A stretch of DNA of 64,000 bases from Jongsikchunia kroppenstedtii DSM 45133 (GCF_000380485.1 NZ_AQYG01000046.1:62001-126000); one strand, 5' to 3'; positions 29,531 through 40,014 are shown, counted from the first letter of the stretch. Notes: a model not told the origin generated them from the sequence alone. A program made the numbers and translations.

Positions 29531-29537
29531 GCGACAA
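29524..29537. promoter_or_regulatory. Small dyad at the marR start
   Basis: TTGTC (29524-29528) and GACAA (29533-29537) form an inverted repeat with a four-base centre that includes the start codon. It could be an autoregulatory MarR site; the arms are short. Confidence 0.3.
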
Positions 29538-29581
29538 GTATTGCATGGAAACAATGCCCGCTGCAGGTCGTCCGAGGGGTG

Positions 29582-31336
29582 TCAGCTCCGCGCGCGCAGG
29601 AACTCCCCGGTGCGCCGGACGCCGTGATCGGCCGCGGCCTCGCCCCGCCCGAACACGTACCGGCCGTTGACCAGCACGGCCCGGACCGCGTCGTCGTTGC
29701 GGTTGACCATGCGAGACAGGTTGTCCCACTCGGTGATCGGCGATTCACTGTAGGAATCGAGCGTCGCATCGAGATGCTCCGGATCGATCACCACCACGTC
29801 GGCACGGTCGCCGACCCGCAGATGTCCGGCGTCGAGACCGTACCAGTCGGCCAGCTCTCCGGTCAGCCGATGCACGGCATGTTCGACCGTCATGAACGGC
29901 GTACCGGTCTGCTCGGCATCGTGCACGCGGCGCAGGAATCGCAGCCCGAAGTTGTAGAACGCCATGTTCCGCAGGTGCGCGCCGGCGTCGGAGAAGCCCA
30001 GCTGCACGCCGGGGTCGGCGGCGAACTTGTTGAGCACCTTCTCGCGGTGATTGGAGATCGTGGTGCGCCAGCGCACCTTGCTGCCATGCTCGACCACCAG
30101 GTCCAGGAAGGCGTCGACCGGATGCACGCCGCCCCGATCCACCCCGACCTGCCCGAAGGTCTTGCCGATGACCGACTCGTCCGGGCATTCCACGATCTCG
30201 GCGTCGAAGAAGTCGCGATGCCACACCCGCGGGCCGTACTTCTTGTCGTAATCCTTGCGGAACCAGCGCCGGTAGTCCTCGTCGGCGAGCAACGCCTGCC
30301 GCTCCTCGATCTGGTTCGACAGATGCAGAGCCGCTGCACCAGAACCGAATTCCTCGAACACGGGCAGATCGATACCGTCGGAGTAGACCTCGAACGGTAC
30401 GGGAAGATGCTGCCAGCGGAAGTCGGCGCCGAGCTTGTTGAGCACCTTGGCGATCACCGGGAAGATCTGCGCGATCGCCGGGATTGCCTTGATATCGGCG
30501 GCCGAGAGCAGGCTGACCTTCAGCTTCGGCCGGCCGATGCCCAGGCTGCTGCAGGCCATCGACACCAGGCTCTGCGGCTTCGCCACATCCGGTCCGCCCT
30601 GCAGCGCGCGCTTGCGGCGGCGCAGAATCGCGTTGAGCCGACGCCGTTCGCTGCGCGTGGCGTAGGTGGACGGCAGGGTCCGCGAGCGGCAGACGTCGCC
30701 GTCGAGCTTGTCGAACAGCAGCTGCTGCGACGACATTCCGACGAAACCCTCGTCGAGCGCCTCGGTGAGCATCCGCTCCATCTCCGCGAGATCGCGCTCC
30801 GTCGGCGTGATGTCGTAGCGGGTGGCGCGTTCCAGCCCCATCTGGGCCACCCGTATGTCGGAATGCCCGATGAATGCGGCGACGTTGGGCCCCAACGGAT
30901 ATTCCTCCAGCGCCGACACGAATTCGGCTGCGCTGCCCCATCGCTTGTGTCGATCGAGCGTCCCGACGACATGCTGGCGCGGGATCGCCTCGACCCGGCC
31001 GAAAAGGTCGCCGGCCTCGCATGGGTCGACGTGCAGGGTCGACAGCGAGCACGATCCGAGCAGGATCGTGGTCACGCCATGCCGCACCGACTCGGTCAGC
31101 GCCGGATTGGCGAGCACCTCGATGTCGTAGTGGGTATGGATGTCGATGATGCCGGGGATCACCCACTGACCGTGCGCATCGATCACCTCGCCGGCGCGCT
31201 CGGCGGCCAGCGGAGCGGCGCTGACCTCGACCACCCGGCCGTCGCGAATACCGATGTCGCGCACCGCGGATTCGCGGCCCGTGCCGTCGAACCAGCGGCC
31301 GCCGGCGATGATCGTGTCGAGTGGCTCGGTATCCAT
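29582..31336 (-). CDS. N-acyl-D-amino-acid deacylase-like amidohydrolase
   Basis: This 584-residue protein belongs to the amidohydrolase superfamily. The metal motif HTH is at residues 67-69 in DIHTHYDIE, followed by HGVTTILLGSCSLS and a late FSDAGAH, as in D-aminoacylases, and the C-terminal ADVVVIDPEHL is typical. It has family length. It likely hydrolyses an amide or a cyclic substrate. The start MDTEP is set by GAGGGAG five bases before ATG 31336. It is the last gene of the leftward catabolic set, 17 bases after the SDR stop. Confidence 0.88.
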   Translation of the reverse strand: MDTEPLDTIIAGGRWFDGTGRESAVRDIGIRDGRVVEVSAAPLAAERAGEVIDAHGQWVIPGIIDIHTHYDIEVLANPALTESVRHGVTTILLGSCSLSTLHVDPCEAGDLFGRVEAIPRQHVVGTLDRHKRWGSAAEFVSALEEYPLGPNVAAFIGHSDIRVAQMGLERATRYDITPTERDLAEMERMLTEALDEGFVGMSSQQLLFDKLDGDVCRSRTLPSTYATRSERRRLNAILRRRKRALQGGPDVAKPQSLVSMACSSLGIGRPKLKVSLLSAADIKAIPAIAQIFPVIAKVLNKLGADFRWQHLPVPFEVYSDGIDLPVFEEFGSGAAALHLSNQIEERQALLADEDYRRWFRKDYDKKYGPRVWHRDFFDAEIVECPDESVIGKTFGQVGVDRGGVHPVDAFLDLVVEHGSKVRWRTTISNHREKVLNKFAADPGVQLGFSDAGAHLRNMAFYNFGLRFLRRVHDAEQTGTPFMTVEHAVHRLTGELADWYGLDAGHLRVGDRADVVVIDPEHLDATLDSYSESPITEWDNLSRMVNRNDDAVRAVLVNGRYVFGRGEAAADHGVRRTGEFLRARS

Positions 31337-31353
31337 GGTGACTCCCTCTCGTC

Positions 31354-32160
31354 TCATGACGCCCCCAGTGAGGTCAAGTTCGCATAGTTCGATATCTCCC
31401 AGCCGCCGTCGACCATCAGCGACGTGCCGGTGACATAACTCGCGTCGTCGCTGGCCAGATACAGGCACGGCGCGGCGATCTCGTCCGGCGCGGCCGCCCG
31501 GCCCATCGGAATGCGTTCCAAGAACATATTTTTGGCCGGTTCGAAGCCCATCACCGGCGCCACCAGCGGCGTATCCACCAGGCCCGGCAGCACGGCGTTG
31601 ACCCGGACTCCGGCGGGCGCCAACTCCAGCGCCGCGTTCTTGCTGAACATCTCGACCCCGGCCTTGCCCGTGGAGTACGGGCTGCCGCCGACCATCGGAA
31701 TGTGCGCGTTCAGCGATGCGACGTTCACGATCGCCCCGCCGCGACCCTGCGCGACCAGCTGCCGCGCCTCATGCTTGACGCACAGGAACACCGCCTTCTG
31801 CACCAGGTCGACCGTGAAATCCCAGTCGTCCGCGGCCAATTCGGTGATCGGACCGTAACGCGATGCCCCCGCGACGTTGAACGCCAGGTCGATTCCCGAG
31901 TACCGCTCGACGCCCGCGGCGATCGCCGACGACACCGCGTCCTCGTCGGTCACGTCGGCCGGCGCGGCGAGAAAGGCGTCGCCGAATTCGCCCGCCATCG
32001 CCACGAGGGCGTCCTCAGCGATATCGAGACCGACGACGGTCGCGCCCTCGGCAATCAGCCGCCGGGCGATCGCTGCGCCGATGCCCGACGCGGCGCCGGT
32101 GACGACAGCGGTCTTGTCCGCGAACCGTCGTGCGAATAAATCGCCTAGGTCATCGGACAC
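31354..32160 (-). CDS. Short-chain dehydrogenase/reductase
   Basis: This 268-residue classical SDR has TGAASGIG (cofactor site), NVAG, an active-site Ser in VNVASLNAH, YSTGK (Tyr-x3-Lys), and the C-terminal VTGTSLMVDGGW. The acidic residue after the second strand (VVGLDIAED) suggests NAD preference. It should oxidise or reduce a hydroxyl group. It begins one base after the acyl-CoA ligase stop, so the two are in one operon. Confidence 0.94.
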   Translation of the reverse strand: MSDDLGDLFARRFADKTAVVTGAASGIGAAIARRLIAEGATVVGLDIAEDALVAMAGEFGDAFLAAPADVTDEDAVSSAIAAGVERYSGIDLAFNVAGASRYGPITELAADDWDFTVDLVQKAVFLCVKHEARQLVAQGRGGAIVNVASLNAHIPMVGGSPYSTGKAGVEMFSKNAALELAPAGVRVNAVLPGLVDTPLVAPVMGFEPAKNMFLERIPMGRAAAPDEIAAPCLYLASDDASYVTGTSLMVDGGWEISNYANLTSLGAS

Positions 32161-32161
32161 G

Positions 32162-33823
32162 TCAGATCTCGACCTTGGTGCGGATGGTCTTGCCGGTTGC
32201 GTTGCGGGGCAACGGATCCGTGGTCACGCGCCAATGGGCAGGCACCTTGAAGTGGGCCAGTCGCTGCCCGACGAACTCGACCAGTTCCTGCTCGGTCACC
32301 TGCTGCCCCGATTCCACCACCACAACCGCGCCCACCGCGCTGCCGAGATCCTTGTCCGGCACGCCGATAACCGCGCATTCGGCGACGGCCGGATGCTCGT
32401 CGATCACCTGCTCGATCTCGACCGGGTAGACGTTCTCGCCGCCGCGCAGAATCAGATCCGAGCGCCGGCCGGTGAGGTAGAGCTGGCCGCCGCGGACGGT
32501 GCCGTAGTCCCCGGTCAGCAGCCAGCGGTCCGGGGCGAACGTATCCGCGGTGGCCGCCTCGTTGTTCCAGTACCCCAGCATCACGTTGGCGCTCTGCGTG
32601 CAGACCTGTCCCTCGACACCCTCCGGCACGGGATTGCCCTCCGGGTCGCGGATCTCCATCTTGACCCCCGGGATCGTGGAGCCCAGACTGCCGGGATTCG
32701 CCGCCAGCTCCATCGGGTTGGCCACGGTGATCGCTCCGGACGACTCGGTCATGCCGTAGCTGTCGACCAGCGACGATTCGGCGACCGGCAGCTTCTCGCG
32801 CAGCTTCTGCTGTACCGCCGTCGAGGTCGGCGCCGCCGAGAGCGCGAGTGCGGTCATCGACGACAGGTCGAAGCGTTCGATGTTCTCGACATCGATGATC
32901 CGCTGAGCCATCGTCGGCACGACGGCCCACGTCGTGACCTTTTCTTTCTCGATCAGCGCCAGCGCCCGCTCGGCATTGAACGAGCCCTGGTAGATGACCA
33001 CCGCGCTGCCGGTCGCCAACCGCGGCACGATGAGGTTGTGCAGGCTCGCGACGTGAAACAGCGGGCCGGTCAGCAGATACCGCCGATCCGACGGAATCGC
33101 GGCGTCCGGGTCCTGGCCGGAGAACGCGGCCAGCAAGGCATCGGAGAACCGGTGGTAGTTGATGACCGCGATCAGGTTGCGGTGGCTGTGGACAACGCCT
33201 TTCGGGCGCCCGCTGGTGCCGCTGGTGTAGAGGATCACCGCCGGGTCGTCCTCGTCGACATCGGCGAGTTCCAGTGGTGCACCGGCGAATTCGTTGATGA
33301 GTGCCGGGATGCCCTCCTCCATGGAGAGGACCGGAACGTCGGCCCCGAGTTCGGTGAGCTGGGCCACCCGCTTGGCGTCGGCGATGATCACCTTCGGGCC
33401 CGCATTCTCGATCCCGTAGGCCAGCTCCGGCCCCACCCACCAGGCGTTGTAGCCGACCACGATGGCACCCAGCGTCTGCGCCGCCCAGAAGGACTCGATC
33501 CACTCGACGGTGTTCGCGCCGGCGATCCCGACCCGATCGCCCTTCTCGATGCCGTACCGATCCTTCAGCGCCTTCGCGAGAGCAGCCACGGCCGCCAGGT
33601 GCTCGGTGTACGAGAGCCGCGCCGAATCGGTGACGAGATAGTCGCGGTCACCGAACTGCGCCGAATCGGCCAGCACCGCGCCGAGTGATCGCTCGCGGTG
33701 GATCGCCACCGGCAGACGGACGCCGAGCACCTCTTCCTCCTGCATCTCGAACCGGGTGCCGGGACCGGTCAGGCGGGCATTCACCGCGGCGATCATCTGC
33801 TGTACGTCGTTGGACTGTGTCAT
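32162..33823 (-). CDS. Class I adenylate-forming acyl-CoA synthetase
   Basis: This 553-residue enzyme has the AMP-binding motifs ILYTSGTSGRPKGVVHSH, SYGMTESSG, LLTGDYG and RSDLILRGGENVYP, and the catalytic Lys near the end in PRNATGKTIRTK. It should activate a carboxylic acid as an acyl-AMP and then form the CoA thioester. The start is the ATG at 33823 with GAGGAG six bases upstream. Its place after an alcohol dehydrogenase and before an SDR suggests that it activates an acid formed in the same pathway. Confidence 0.93.
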   Translation of the reverse strand: MTQSNDVQQMIAAVNARLTGPGTRFEMQEEEVLGVRLPVAIHRERSLGAVLADSAQFGDRDYLVTDSARLSYTEHLAAVAALAKALKDRYGIEKGDRVGIAGANTVEWIESFWAAQTLGAIVVGYNAWWVGPELAYGIENAGPKVIIADAKRVAQLTELGADVPVLSMEEGIPALINEFAGAPLELADVDEDDPAVILYTSGTSGRPKGVVHSHRNLIAVINYHRFSDALLAAFSGQDPDAAIPSDRRYLLTGPLFHVASLHNLIVPRLATGSAVVIYQGSFNAERALALIEKEKVTTWAVVPTMAQRIIDVENIERFDLSSMTALALSAAPTSTAVQQKLREKLPVAESSLVDSYGMTESSGAITVANPMELAANPGSLGSTIPGVKMEIRDPEGNPVPEGVEGQVCTQSANVMLGYWNNEAATADTFAPDRWLLTGDYGTVRGGQLYLTGRRSDLILRGGENVYPVEIEQVIDEHPAVAECAVIGVPDKDLGSAVGAVVVVESGQQVTEQELVEFVGQRLAHFKVPAHWRVTTDPLPRNATGKTIRTKVEI

Positions 33824-33884
33824 TGGTGTCTCCTCATGTCTGGAACTGCCGGTAGGTGCGCAATCGAGTCGGTCTGCTGGCCGG

Positions 33885-34943
33885 CTATGGAACGAGGACG
33901 GCGCGGCCGCGAATTTTGCCAGCTTCCAGGTGGTCCAGGGCTGCCCTTGCCTCACGGAGTGGGAACTCTTCTGTGGCGACCGTCACTTTTCCGGCCTTTG
34001 CGAGCTCGATCACGTCGATCAGGTCGGACCGGGTGCCGCCGTACGACTTGCGCACCGAGGCGCCCCACGGCCAGCCCGGCCCCCCGGCCGGCTCGGCCGT
34101 CACCCCCGGTGTGCCGCCGCCGAGCCCGATCATCCGGTAGGCCCCGTTGGGTGCGACGGCCGCCACGGACATCTGCGCCGTCGCGTCCACGCCGACGAAA
34201 TCCAGCACGACGTCGGCGCCGCGGCCGCCGGTCATCGCCAGGATCTCGGCGGCGGTATCCGGGCCGGACTCCAGCGCGGCGTCGGCACCGCAGTCGGCCG
34301 CCAGTTGCAGCTGGCCGGCGCCGACGTCGACCGCGACGACCCGAACCGGGCTGATCGCCTTGAGGATCTGCACCGCGACGTGGCCCAGTCCCCCGACCCC
34401 GATCACCACCACCGTGCCGCCCGGCCGAAGATGTTCTCGCACACCGGCGATCGCGTGCATGCTGGTGAGTCCCGCGTCCGCGATCGGCGCGGCCTGCGTG
34501 ACATCCAGATCACCGATCGGCACGAATGCGCGCGCCGGCACGACGACGTAGTCGGCCATCCCGCCGTCGGGCCCCAGCCCCGGGCACGGCGGCATCGCCG
34601 TCCGGCCCGCAGCCTCGCAGACATTCTCGTTGCCGCTCACACACTCCCGGCACACCCCACACGACCAGCACAGGTACACCACCCCTCGATCGCCATCGGC
34701 GATTCCGGCGACCTGTGAACCGACTGCCGCGACCGTGCCCGCGATCTCGTGCCCGAGCGTGAGCGGCTCCTCTCGCATCTTCACCGGGAAATGCAGTAGA
34801 TGCAGATCCGAATGACAGATTCCGGCCGCACCCACTTTGATCAGCACCTCGGTCGGGCCGACCGACGGGATCGGGACCTGCCGGATCTCGACCACGCCGG
34901 GGTCGGTCAGCTGCAGCGCGCGCATGGTGTCCACGGCGTTCAC
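33885..34943 (-). CDS. adhC: Zinc-dependent alcohol dehydrogenase (MDR family)
   Basis: The protein has 346 residues from ATG 34925, or 352 from the GTG at 34943, which overlaps the upstream stop by 4 bases. In ATG numbering, catalytic zinc ligands include Cys37 and His59-Glu60 and structural zinc ligands are Cys89, Cys92, Cys95 and Cys103; the Rossmann motif VIGVGGLGHVAVQ follows. The NAD(P) preference is unclear. Length and gene neighbourhood recall AdhC (Rv3045) of M. tuberculosis, so the symbol is tentative. In this gene set it would oxidise an alcohol released by the esterase or formed by the monooxygenase route. Confidence 0.9.
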   Translation of the reverse strand: MNAVDTMRALQLTDPGVVEIRQVPIPSVGPTEVLIKVGAAGICHSDLHLLHFPVKMREEPLTLGHEIAGTVAAVGSQVAGIADGDRGVVYLCWSCGVCRECVSGNENVCEAAGRTAMPPCPGLGPDGGMADYVVVPARAFVPIGDLDVTQAAPIADAGLTSMHAIAGVREHLRPGGTVVVIGVGGLGHVAVQILKAISPVRVVAVDVGAGQLQLAADCGADAALESGPDTAAEILAMTGGRGADVVLDFVGVDATAQMSVAAVAPNGAYRMIGLGGGTPGVTAEPAGGPGWPWGASVRKSYGGTRSDLIDVIELAKAGKVTVATEEFPLREARAALDHLEAGKIRGRAVLVP

Positions 34944-36091
34944 CGCTCGCCGAAGGTGGCGGCGAGATACGCGGTCGCCCGGTCCGAACCGATGAGGCCG
35001 GGCGCCATGCGGTTCATCGCATAGGCGAACGTGAGATCCCGGTCGAGGTCGTTCACGACGAACGATCCGCCGATGCCGGCCCACCAGCAGATGCGCCGGT
35101 CCGGGAGCATCGGAACGGTATCCGCATGCGGCAGCCCGTACCCGGTGCCGAACTTGAGCGGGGTGAGAATCGCGAGGTCGACGCCGTCGGACTGGACCGC
35201 GAATATCTCGTCGATCGTCCGGTTGGAGAGCCACTGCCTGCCGTCGCGCCGACCACCGCCGGCCACGATCGACTGAATGCGCGCGATCGATCGGGCGTTG
35301 CCGTGACCGTTCGCGGCACCGATCTCCGCCTGGCGCCAGGCCGTGTCGGAGGTGCGCGCGTAGTCGAGGATCGGACTGGTCACGCTCTTGACCAGAATGC
35401 TGTCCTCCCCCATCAGCGACCAGTCGATGTCGAGAGCAGGCGGCGGCACCAGCGGCGCGATCCGGCCGAACTCGCTCGCCGGGGTGCCGATATGGAAATC
35501 GGCGTCCAGCGGCCCGGCGATCTCCTCGGCGAAGAACGTCCCGAGCGAGCGGCCGTCGACCCGGCGGATCAGCTCGCCGATCAGGTGCCCGTAGTTCAGC
35601 ACGTAGTAGCCGGACGCGGTGCCCGGCTCCCACCAGGGCTCCTGCGCCGCCAACCGCGCCGCCGCCGCGGGACCGTCGTAGATGTCCTCGAGTTCGATCG
35701 GCTTCTCCCAACCGGACACGCCGGAGGTATGCGACAGCAATTGCCGAGGGGTGATGTGCTCCTTGCCATTACGGCCGAACTCCGGCCAATACGTGGCGAC
35801 CGGCGCGTCCAAGTCGATCTGTCCGCGATCGACCAGCAGCAGCGCGGAGAGGGCGGTCATCGTCTTGGTGATGGAGAAGACGTTGACGATGGTGTCTCGC
35901 TGCCACGGAGCGGTACGGGCTTCGTCGACATGGCCGCCCCACAGATCGACCACCAATTCGCCGCCCTGAACCACCGCGATCGACGCGCCCAGTTCTTCCC
36001 CGGCCGCCAGCTGCTCGTCGAAAGCGGTTCGCAGCGATGCGAATTCGTCGCCGCAACTGCCCTGCACAGCGTTCTGTTCGATACTGGTCAT
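34940..36091 (-). CDS. Serine hydrolase of the beta-lactamase/EstB family
   Basis: This 383-residue protein has the class C beta-lactamase fold: SxxK motif Ser73-Ile-Thr-Lys76 in NVFSITKTMTA, the YxN motif in GYYVLNYGHLIGE, and a C-terminal WAGIGGSF replacing the KTG box. There is no signal peptide, so it is a cytoplasmic esterase rather than a lactamase. It overlaps the monooxygenase stop by one base and the dehydrogenase start by four. The order monooxygenase, esterase, alcohol dehydrogenase suggests hydrolysis of an ester intermediate. Confidence 0.9.
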   Translation of the reverse strand: MTSIEQNAVQGSCGDEFASLRTAFDEQLAAGEELGASIAVVQGGELVVDLWGGHVDEARTAPWQRDTIVNVFSITKTMTALSALLLVDRGQIDLDAPVATYWPEFGRNGKEHITPRQLLSHTSGVSGWEKPIELEDIYDGPAAAARLAAQEPWWEPGTASGYYVLNYGHLIGELIRRVDGRSLGTFFAEEIAGPLDADFHIGTPASEFGRIAPLVPPPALDIDWSLMGEDSILVKSVTSPILDYARTSDTAWRQAEIGAANGHGNARSIARIQSIVAGGGRRDGRQWLSNRTIDEIFAVQSDGVDLAILTPLKFGTGYGLPHADTVPMLPDRRICWWAGIGGSFVVNDLDRDLTFAYAMNRMAPGLIGSDRATAYLAATFGER

Positions 36092-37473
36092 CAGACGGCC
36101 GCCGCCTGCTCGGCGTTCGCGCGCGCCGGTACCGGGACCGAAAAGCCCTGGGCCGCAGCCCTCTTGCGACCCCGCTCGATCTCCTTGCCGATATCGCGGA
36201 CATAGGGGTCGAACTCGACCTGGATGGTGTGCCGCGGCGAGTCGTAGTAGCGCCCCAGGTACTTCTGCTCCTCCGCAGAGATCGTGTCACTCATCTCCGA
36301 CGGCGTCGGCAGCCGGTACTGGCCGGTCAGGTACGCGGCGAGCAGCTTGCTCTGCTGCTCGGCGAAGTTCACCAGCGTCGGCATCGGCTGCGCCAGCCCC
36401 ATGTACACCAGGTTGTCGATGCCCGGCTGGAACATTCGCTTGTAGAGGGGCAGTCGATTCTTCTCGTCGGGCACCAACGCCGGCTCGTCGAAGAACGGGA
36501 AGCTGATGTGATAGCCGGTGGCACAGACGATCACATCCGCCTCGATCTCGGTGCCGTCGACGAATCGCACCGTGTGCCCGTCGAGTTCGGCGATCGCCGG
36601 CTTGAAGTCGATGTCGCCGGAGCCGGCCCGGCCGAGGAACTCCCCGCTGGCCGACGGATGCGCCTCGAACGGCTGGTGATCGGGTTCGGGCAGCCCGTAG
36701 TTCGACATGTCGCCGAGGTTCTTGCGGACGAATCGTCGGGTCAGCGCGAGCGACAGCTTGCGCGGGATCCAATGCGGGACAACAGTCTTGTCGCCCGCCA
36801 TGCCGTTGACATACTTCGGCAGCACCCAGACGCCGCGGCGCGCCGACACGGTCAGCCGCTCGGCGAGGAAGCGCTGCGACAGCTCGGATGCGATATCCAG
36901 ACCCGAGTTCCCCATTCCGACCACGATGACCCGCTTGCCGCGCATGTCGATCGGATCGAACGGGTCGTTGTACGCGTGGCTGTGGATCAGCTGGCCGGCG
37001 AACCGACCCGGATAGTCGGGCGTGCGCGGGTCCCAGTGGTGGCCGTTGCAGACGGCGACCACGTCGTACCGCCGGGTCTCACCGGTCGACAGCGTGACGG
37101 TCCAGGTGCCGTCGGGCCGCCGCTCGGCGCGCTCGACCTTGGTGTTGAATTCGATGTCGTCGCGCAGCCCGAAATGGTCGACGTAGTCGATGAAGTACTG
37201 GTGCAGCTGCGAGTGATGCGGGAAGTCCGGCCAGTCCGCGGGCACCGGGAAGTCTTCGAATGCCAAGCGCCACTTGGATGTATCGATGTGCAGGCTCTGG
37301 TAACAGGCCGACATGCCGTTCGGGTTGCGGTAGTACCAGTTGCCACCGACCTCGTCGGACGCCTCGAAGCAGTCGAACGGGATGCCGTGCTGCTTCAGCC
37401 GCTTCGCGGTCGTGATTCCCGACGGCCCGGCGCCGATCACGCAGACGGTCGGCAGGGTGGTGCTGGCGCTCAT
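36091..37473 (-). CDS. Flavin-containing monooxygenase (FMO/Baeyer-Villiger group)
   Basis: This 460-residue flavoprotein binds FAD through GAGPSG (14-19) and NADPH through GMGNSG (186-191). Between them FAGQLIHSHAYND (158-170) has the FMO fingerprint F-x-G-x3-H-x3-(Y/F) rather than the Baeyer-Villiger form with WP, although some FMO-type enzymes also catalyse Baeyer-Villiger oxidation. A homologue stands next to nrdF2 in M. tuberculosis (Rv3049c) as I recall. It is the first gene of the leftward set and diverges from a tetR gene across a 151-base region with a strong palindrome. Confidence 0.92.
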   Translation of the reverse strand: MSASTTLPTVCVIGAGPSGITTAKRLKQHGIPFDCFEASDEVGGNWYYRNPNGMSACYQSLHIDTSKWRLAFEDFPVPADWPDFPHHSQLHQYFIDYVDHFGLRDDIEFNTKVERAERRPDGTWTVTLSTGETRRYDVVAVCNGHHWDPRTPDYPGRFAGQLIHSHAYNDPFDPIDMRGKRVIVVGMGNSGLDIASELSQRFLAERLTVSARRGVWVLPKYVNGMAGDKTVVPHWIPRKLSLALTRRFVRKNLGDMSNYGLPEPDHQPFEAHPSASGEFLGRAGSGDIDFKPAIAELDGHTVRFVDGTEIEADVIVCATGYHISFPFFDEPALVPDEKNRLPLYKRMFQPGIDNLVYMGLAQPMPTLVNFAEQQSKLLAAYLTGQYRLPTPSEMSDTISAEEQKYLGRYYDSPRHTIQVEFDPYVRDIGKEIERGRKRAAAQGFSVPVPARANAEQAAAV

Positions 37474-37532
37474 TGCACTCTTTTCTTCGATTCAGACTTC
37501 TTCGGTCCGGGTGACTCAGGTCATACTTGCAA

Positions 37533-37556
37533 TTCACTGACACTGTGTCAAGTGAA
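37533..37556. promoter_or_regulatory. Palindromic operator between FMO and tetR genes
   Basis: The core TGACACTGTGTCA (37538-37550) is a perfect odd-length palindrome, flanked by TTCACT on the left and AGTGAA on the right, giving a near-perfect 24-base dyad. It is placed to control both divergent genes. The flanking TetR protein is the likely binder. Confidence 0.7.
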
Positions 37557-37624
37557 TGGACGTATAGTTCATTGAGTGGCGCGGCGGCGCGCGCCCGCGA
37601 CCGACCACGTGAGAAGGTGGAATC

Positions 37625-38254
37625 GTGACGAGACCAACCCCGTCCGCGCGGCGCCGCGGGGCGCTCCGGGAAGAGCAGAAACGAGCAACGCGCAGCAGGC
37701 TGATCGAGGCCGCGCGCATACAGTTCGCCACCCGCGGGTACGCGGCCGTCACCATCGACGACATCGCATCGGATGTGGGCTGCAGCCGCGCGACCTTCTA
37801 CCTGCACTTCCCCGGCAAAGTCGACATCCTGCGGGCGGTCAGCGAGAACGACGTCCAGAGCGCCGTCGAGTTCTACGCGACCCTCGACGCCGTGCTGGCG
37901 ACCGGATCACGAGATGCCTTCGCCCGCTGGCTGACCGATGCCACGGCATGGTTCGACACCCACAAGGACATGCTCGCCGCCTGGAATCAGGCGACCGCGC
38001 TCGAACCCGAATTCACCGCCACCGCGCGCGAAGGGCTGCACGCGCTGCCCGAAGCGATGCCGCGTTATCTGGCGCGCTGGCCCGAGGATCAGCGCGAAGA
38101 GGCCCGGCTACGCATCGAGCTTCTCGTCGCGCAGCTGGAACGATTCTTCGCCCGCTGGGCCCTGTACGGCACGATCGAGGTGCCGCGGGAGACGGCGGTC
38201 GAGGTGCTCACCGACATCTGGTTCCCGGCCCTCGCCGCCCCCGATGTCTCGTAA
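37625..38254 (+). CDS. TetR-family transcriptional regulator
   Basis: This 209-residue protein has the TetR reading head AAVTIDDIASDVGCSRATFYLHFPGK and a helical C-terminal effector domain. The GTG start at 37625 lies shortly after GAAGGTGG. It diverges from the FMO gene and probably represses it through the palindrome at 37533-37556. A TetR gene in this position is also known next to the FMO homologue of M. tuberculosis (Rv3050c), from memory. Confidence 0.92.
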   Translation: MTRPTPSARRRGALREEQKRATRSRLIEAARIQFATRGYAAVTIDDIASDVGCSRATFYLHFPGKVDILRAVSENDVQSAVEFYATLDAVLATGSRDAFARWLTDATAWFDTHKDMLAAWNQATALEPEFTATAREGLHALPEAMPRYLARWPEDQREEARLRIELLVAQLERFFARWALYGTIEVPRETAVEVLTDIWFPALAAPDVS

Positions 38255-38364
38255 GCATCGCTACATGTCGCGGACGGCAACAGTTGGTGAACAACCACTG
38301 AACCACTGATGAAACCGCTTGTGGGGCACCGGATCACCGGTTTGCAGATCAGTGACGGTTCTCT

Positions 38365-38820
38365 ATGGTGATCCCCGTGAACACCATTGCACGTACTGCA
38401 ACCACCATCGCCGCCGCGGCCGGCCTGGCCGGTGCCGGCCTCGCCGCCGGCGCCGCGGTCGCCACCGCCGCTCCCGGGCCGGCGCCCACGCTGATGTCGT
38501 TCGGCAACACCGTGTGGGTGTACGGGCTGGGCGGCTGCCAGGGCTCGGTCAAGACCCAGATCCTCACCGACCCCGCCAAGAAGGGCCAGGCGACCATCGT
38601 CGTCACCCCGCAGGGCGCGAACTCGCCGGGCTGCCAGGCCGACCTCACCACATCCTGGATGGTTCCCCGCCAACCGTTCACCGGCCAGCAGACCAACCGG
38701 GTCGCCGTCACCGGCTCCAAGCCGACGCAGTTCACCATCAACCCCGGCTCGGGTTACGCGGTGATCGGCTTCGCCACCGGCGGTCAGACCCCGGTGCAGT
38801 CGTACATCAGCGTGCCCTGA
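38365..38820 (+). CDS. Small secreted protein of unknown function
   Basis: This 151-residue protein has a clear Sec signal: a short basic start, then an Ala/Gly-rich hydrophobic run, with probable cleavage at ATAAPG-PAP near residue 38. The mature part of about 113 residues contains two cysteines (GGCQGS and SPGCQAD) that could form a disulfide, and many beta-prone segments. I do not recognise the family; it looks like other small exported proteins of Mycobacteriales. The start could be ATG 38365 or the in-frame GTG at 38380. A terminator follows. Confidence 0.75.
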   Translation: MVIPVNTIARTATTIAAAAGLAGAGLAAGAAVATAAPGPAPTLMSFGNTVWVYGLGGCQGSVKTQILTDPAKKGQATIVVTPQGANSPGCQADLTTSWMVPRQPFTGQQTNRVAVTGSKPTQFTINPGSGYAVIGFATGGQTPVQSYISVP

Positions 38821-38834
38821 TCTGCTCCAACCAC

Positions 38835-38876
38835 AAGCACAGCGGCGCAGGATGATTCCTGCGCTGCTGTGCTTTT
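38835..38876. terminator. Bidirectional intrinsic terminator
   Basis: AAGCACAGCGGCGCAGGA pairs with TCCTGCGCTGCTGTGCTT over a TGAT loop, with a single mismatch, and the plus strand continues TT. On the minus strand the run before the stem is poorer in T. It lies between the convergent secreted-protein gene and nrdF2. Confidence 0.75.
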
Positions 38877-38902
38877 CGGTTGGCGTGCTTCGGTCTGCCG
38901 GG

Positions 38903-39949
<1,047 letters not shown>

Positions 39950-40014
39950 CTAGGCGTTCGCCGCCCCCGATTGGGGATCGACACTCCTCAATTTTCTCCC
40001 GTCGACCACAAGAT

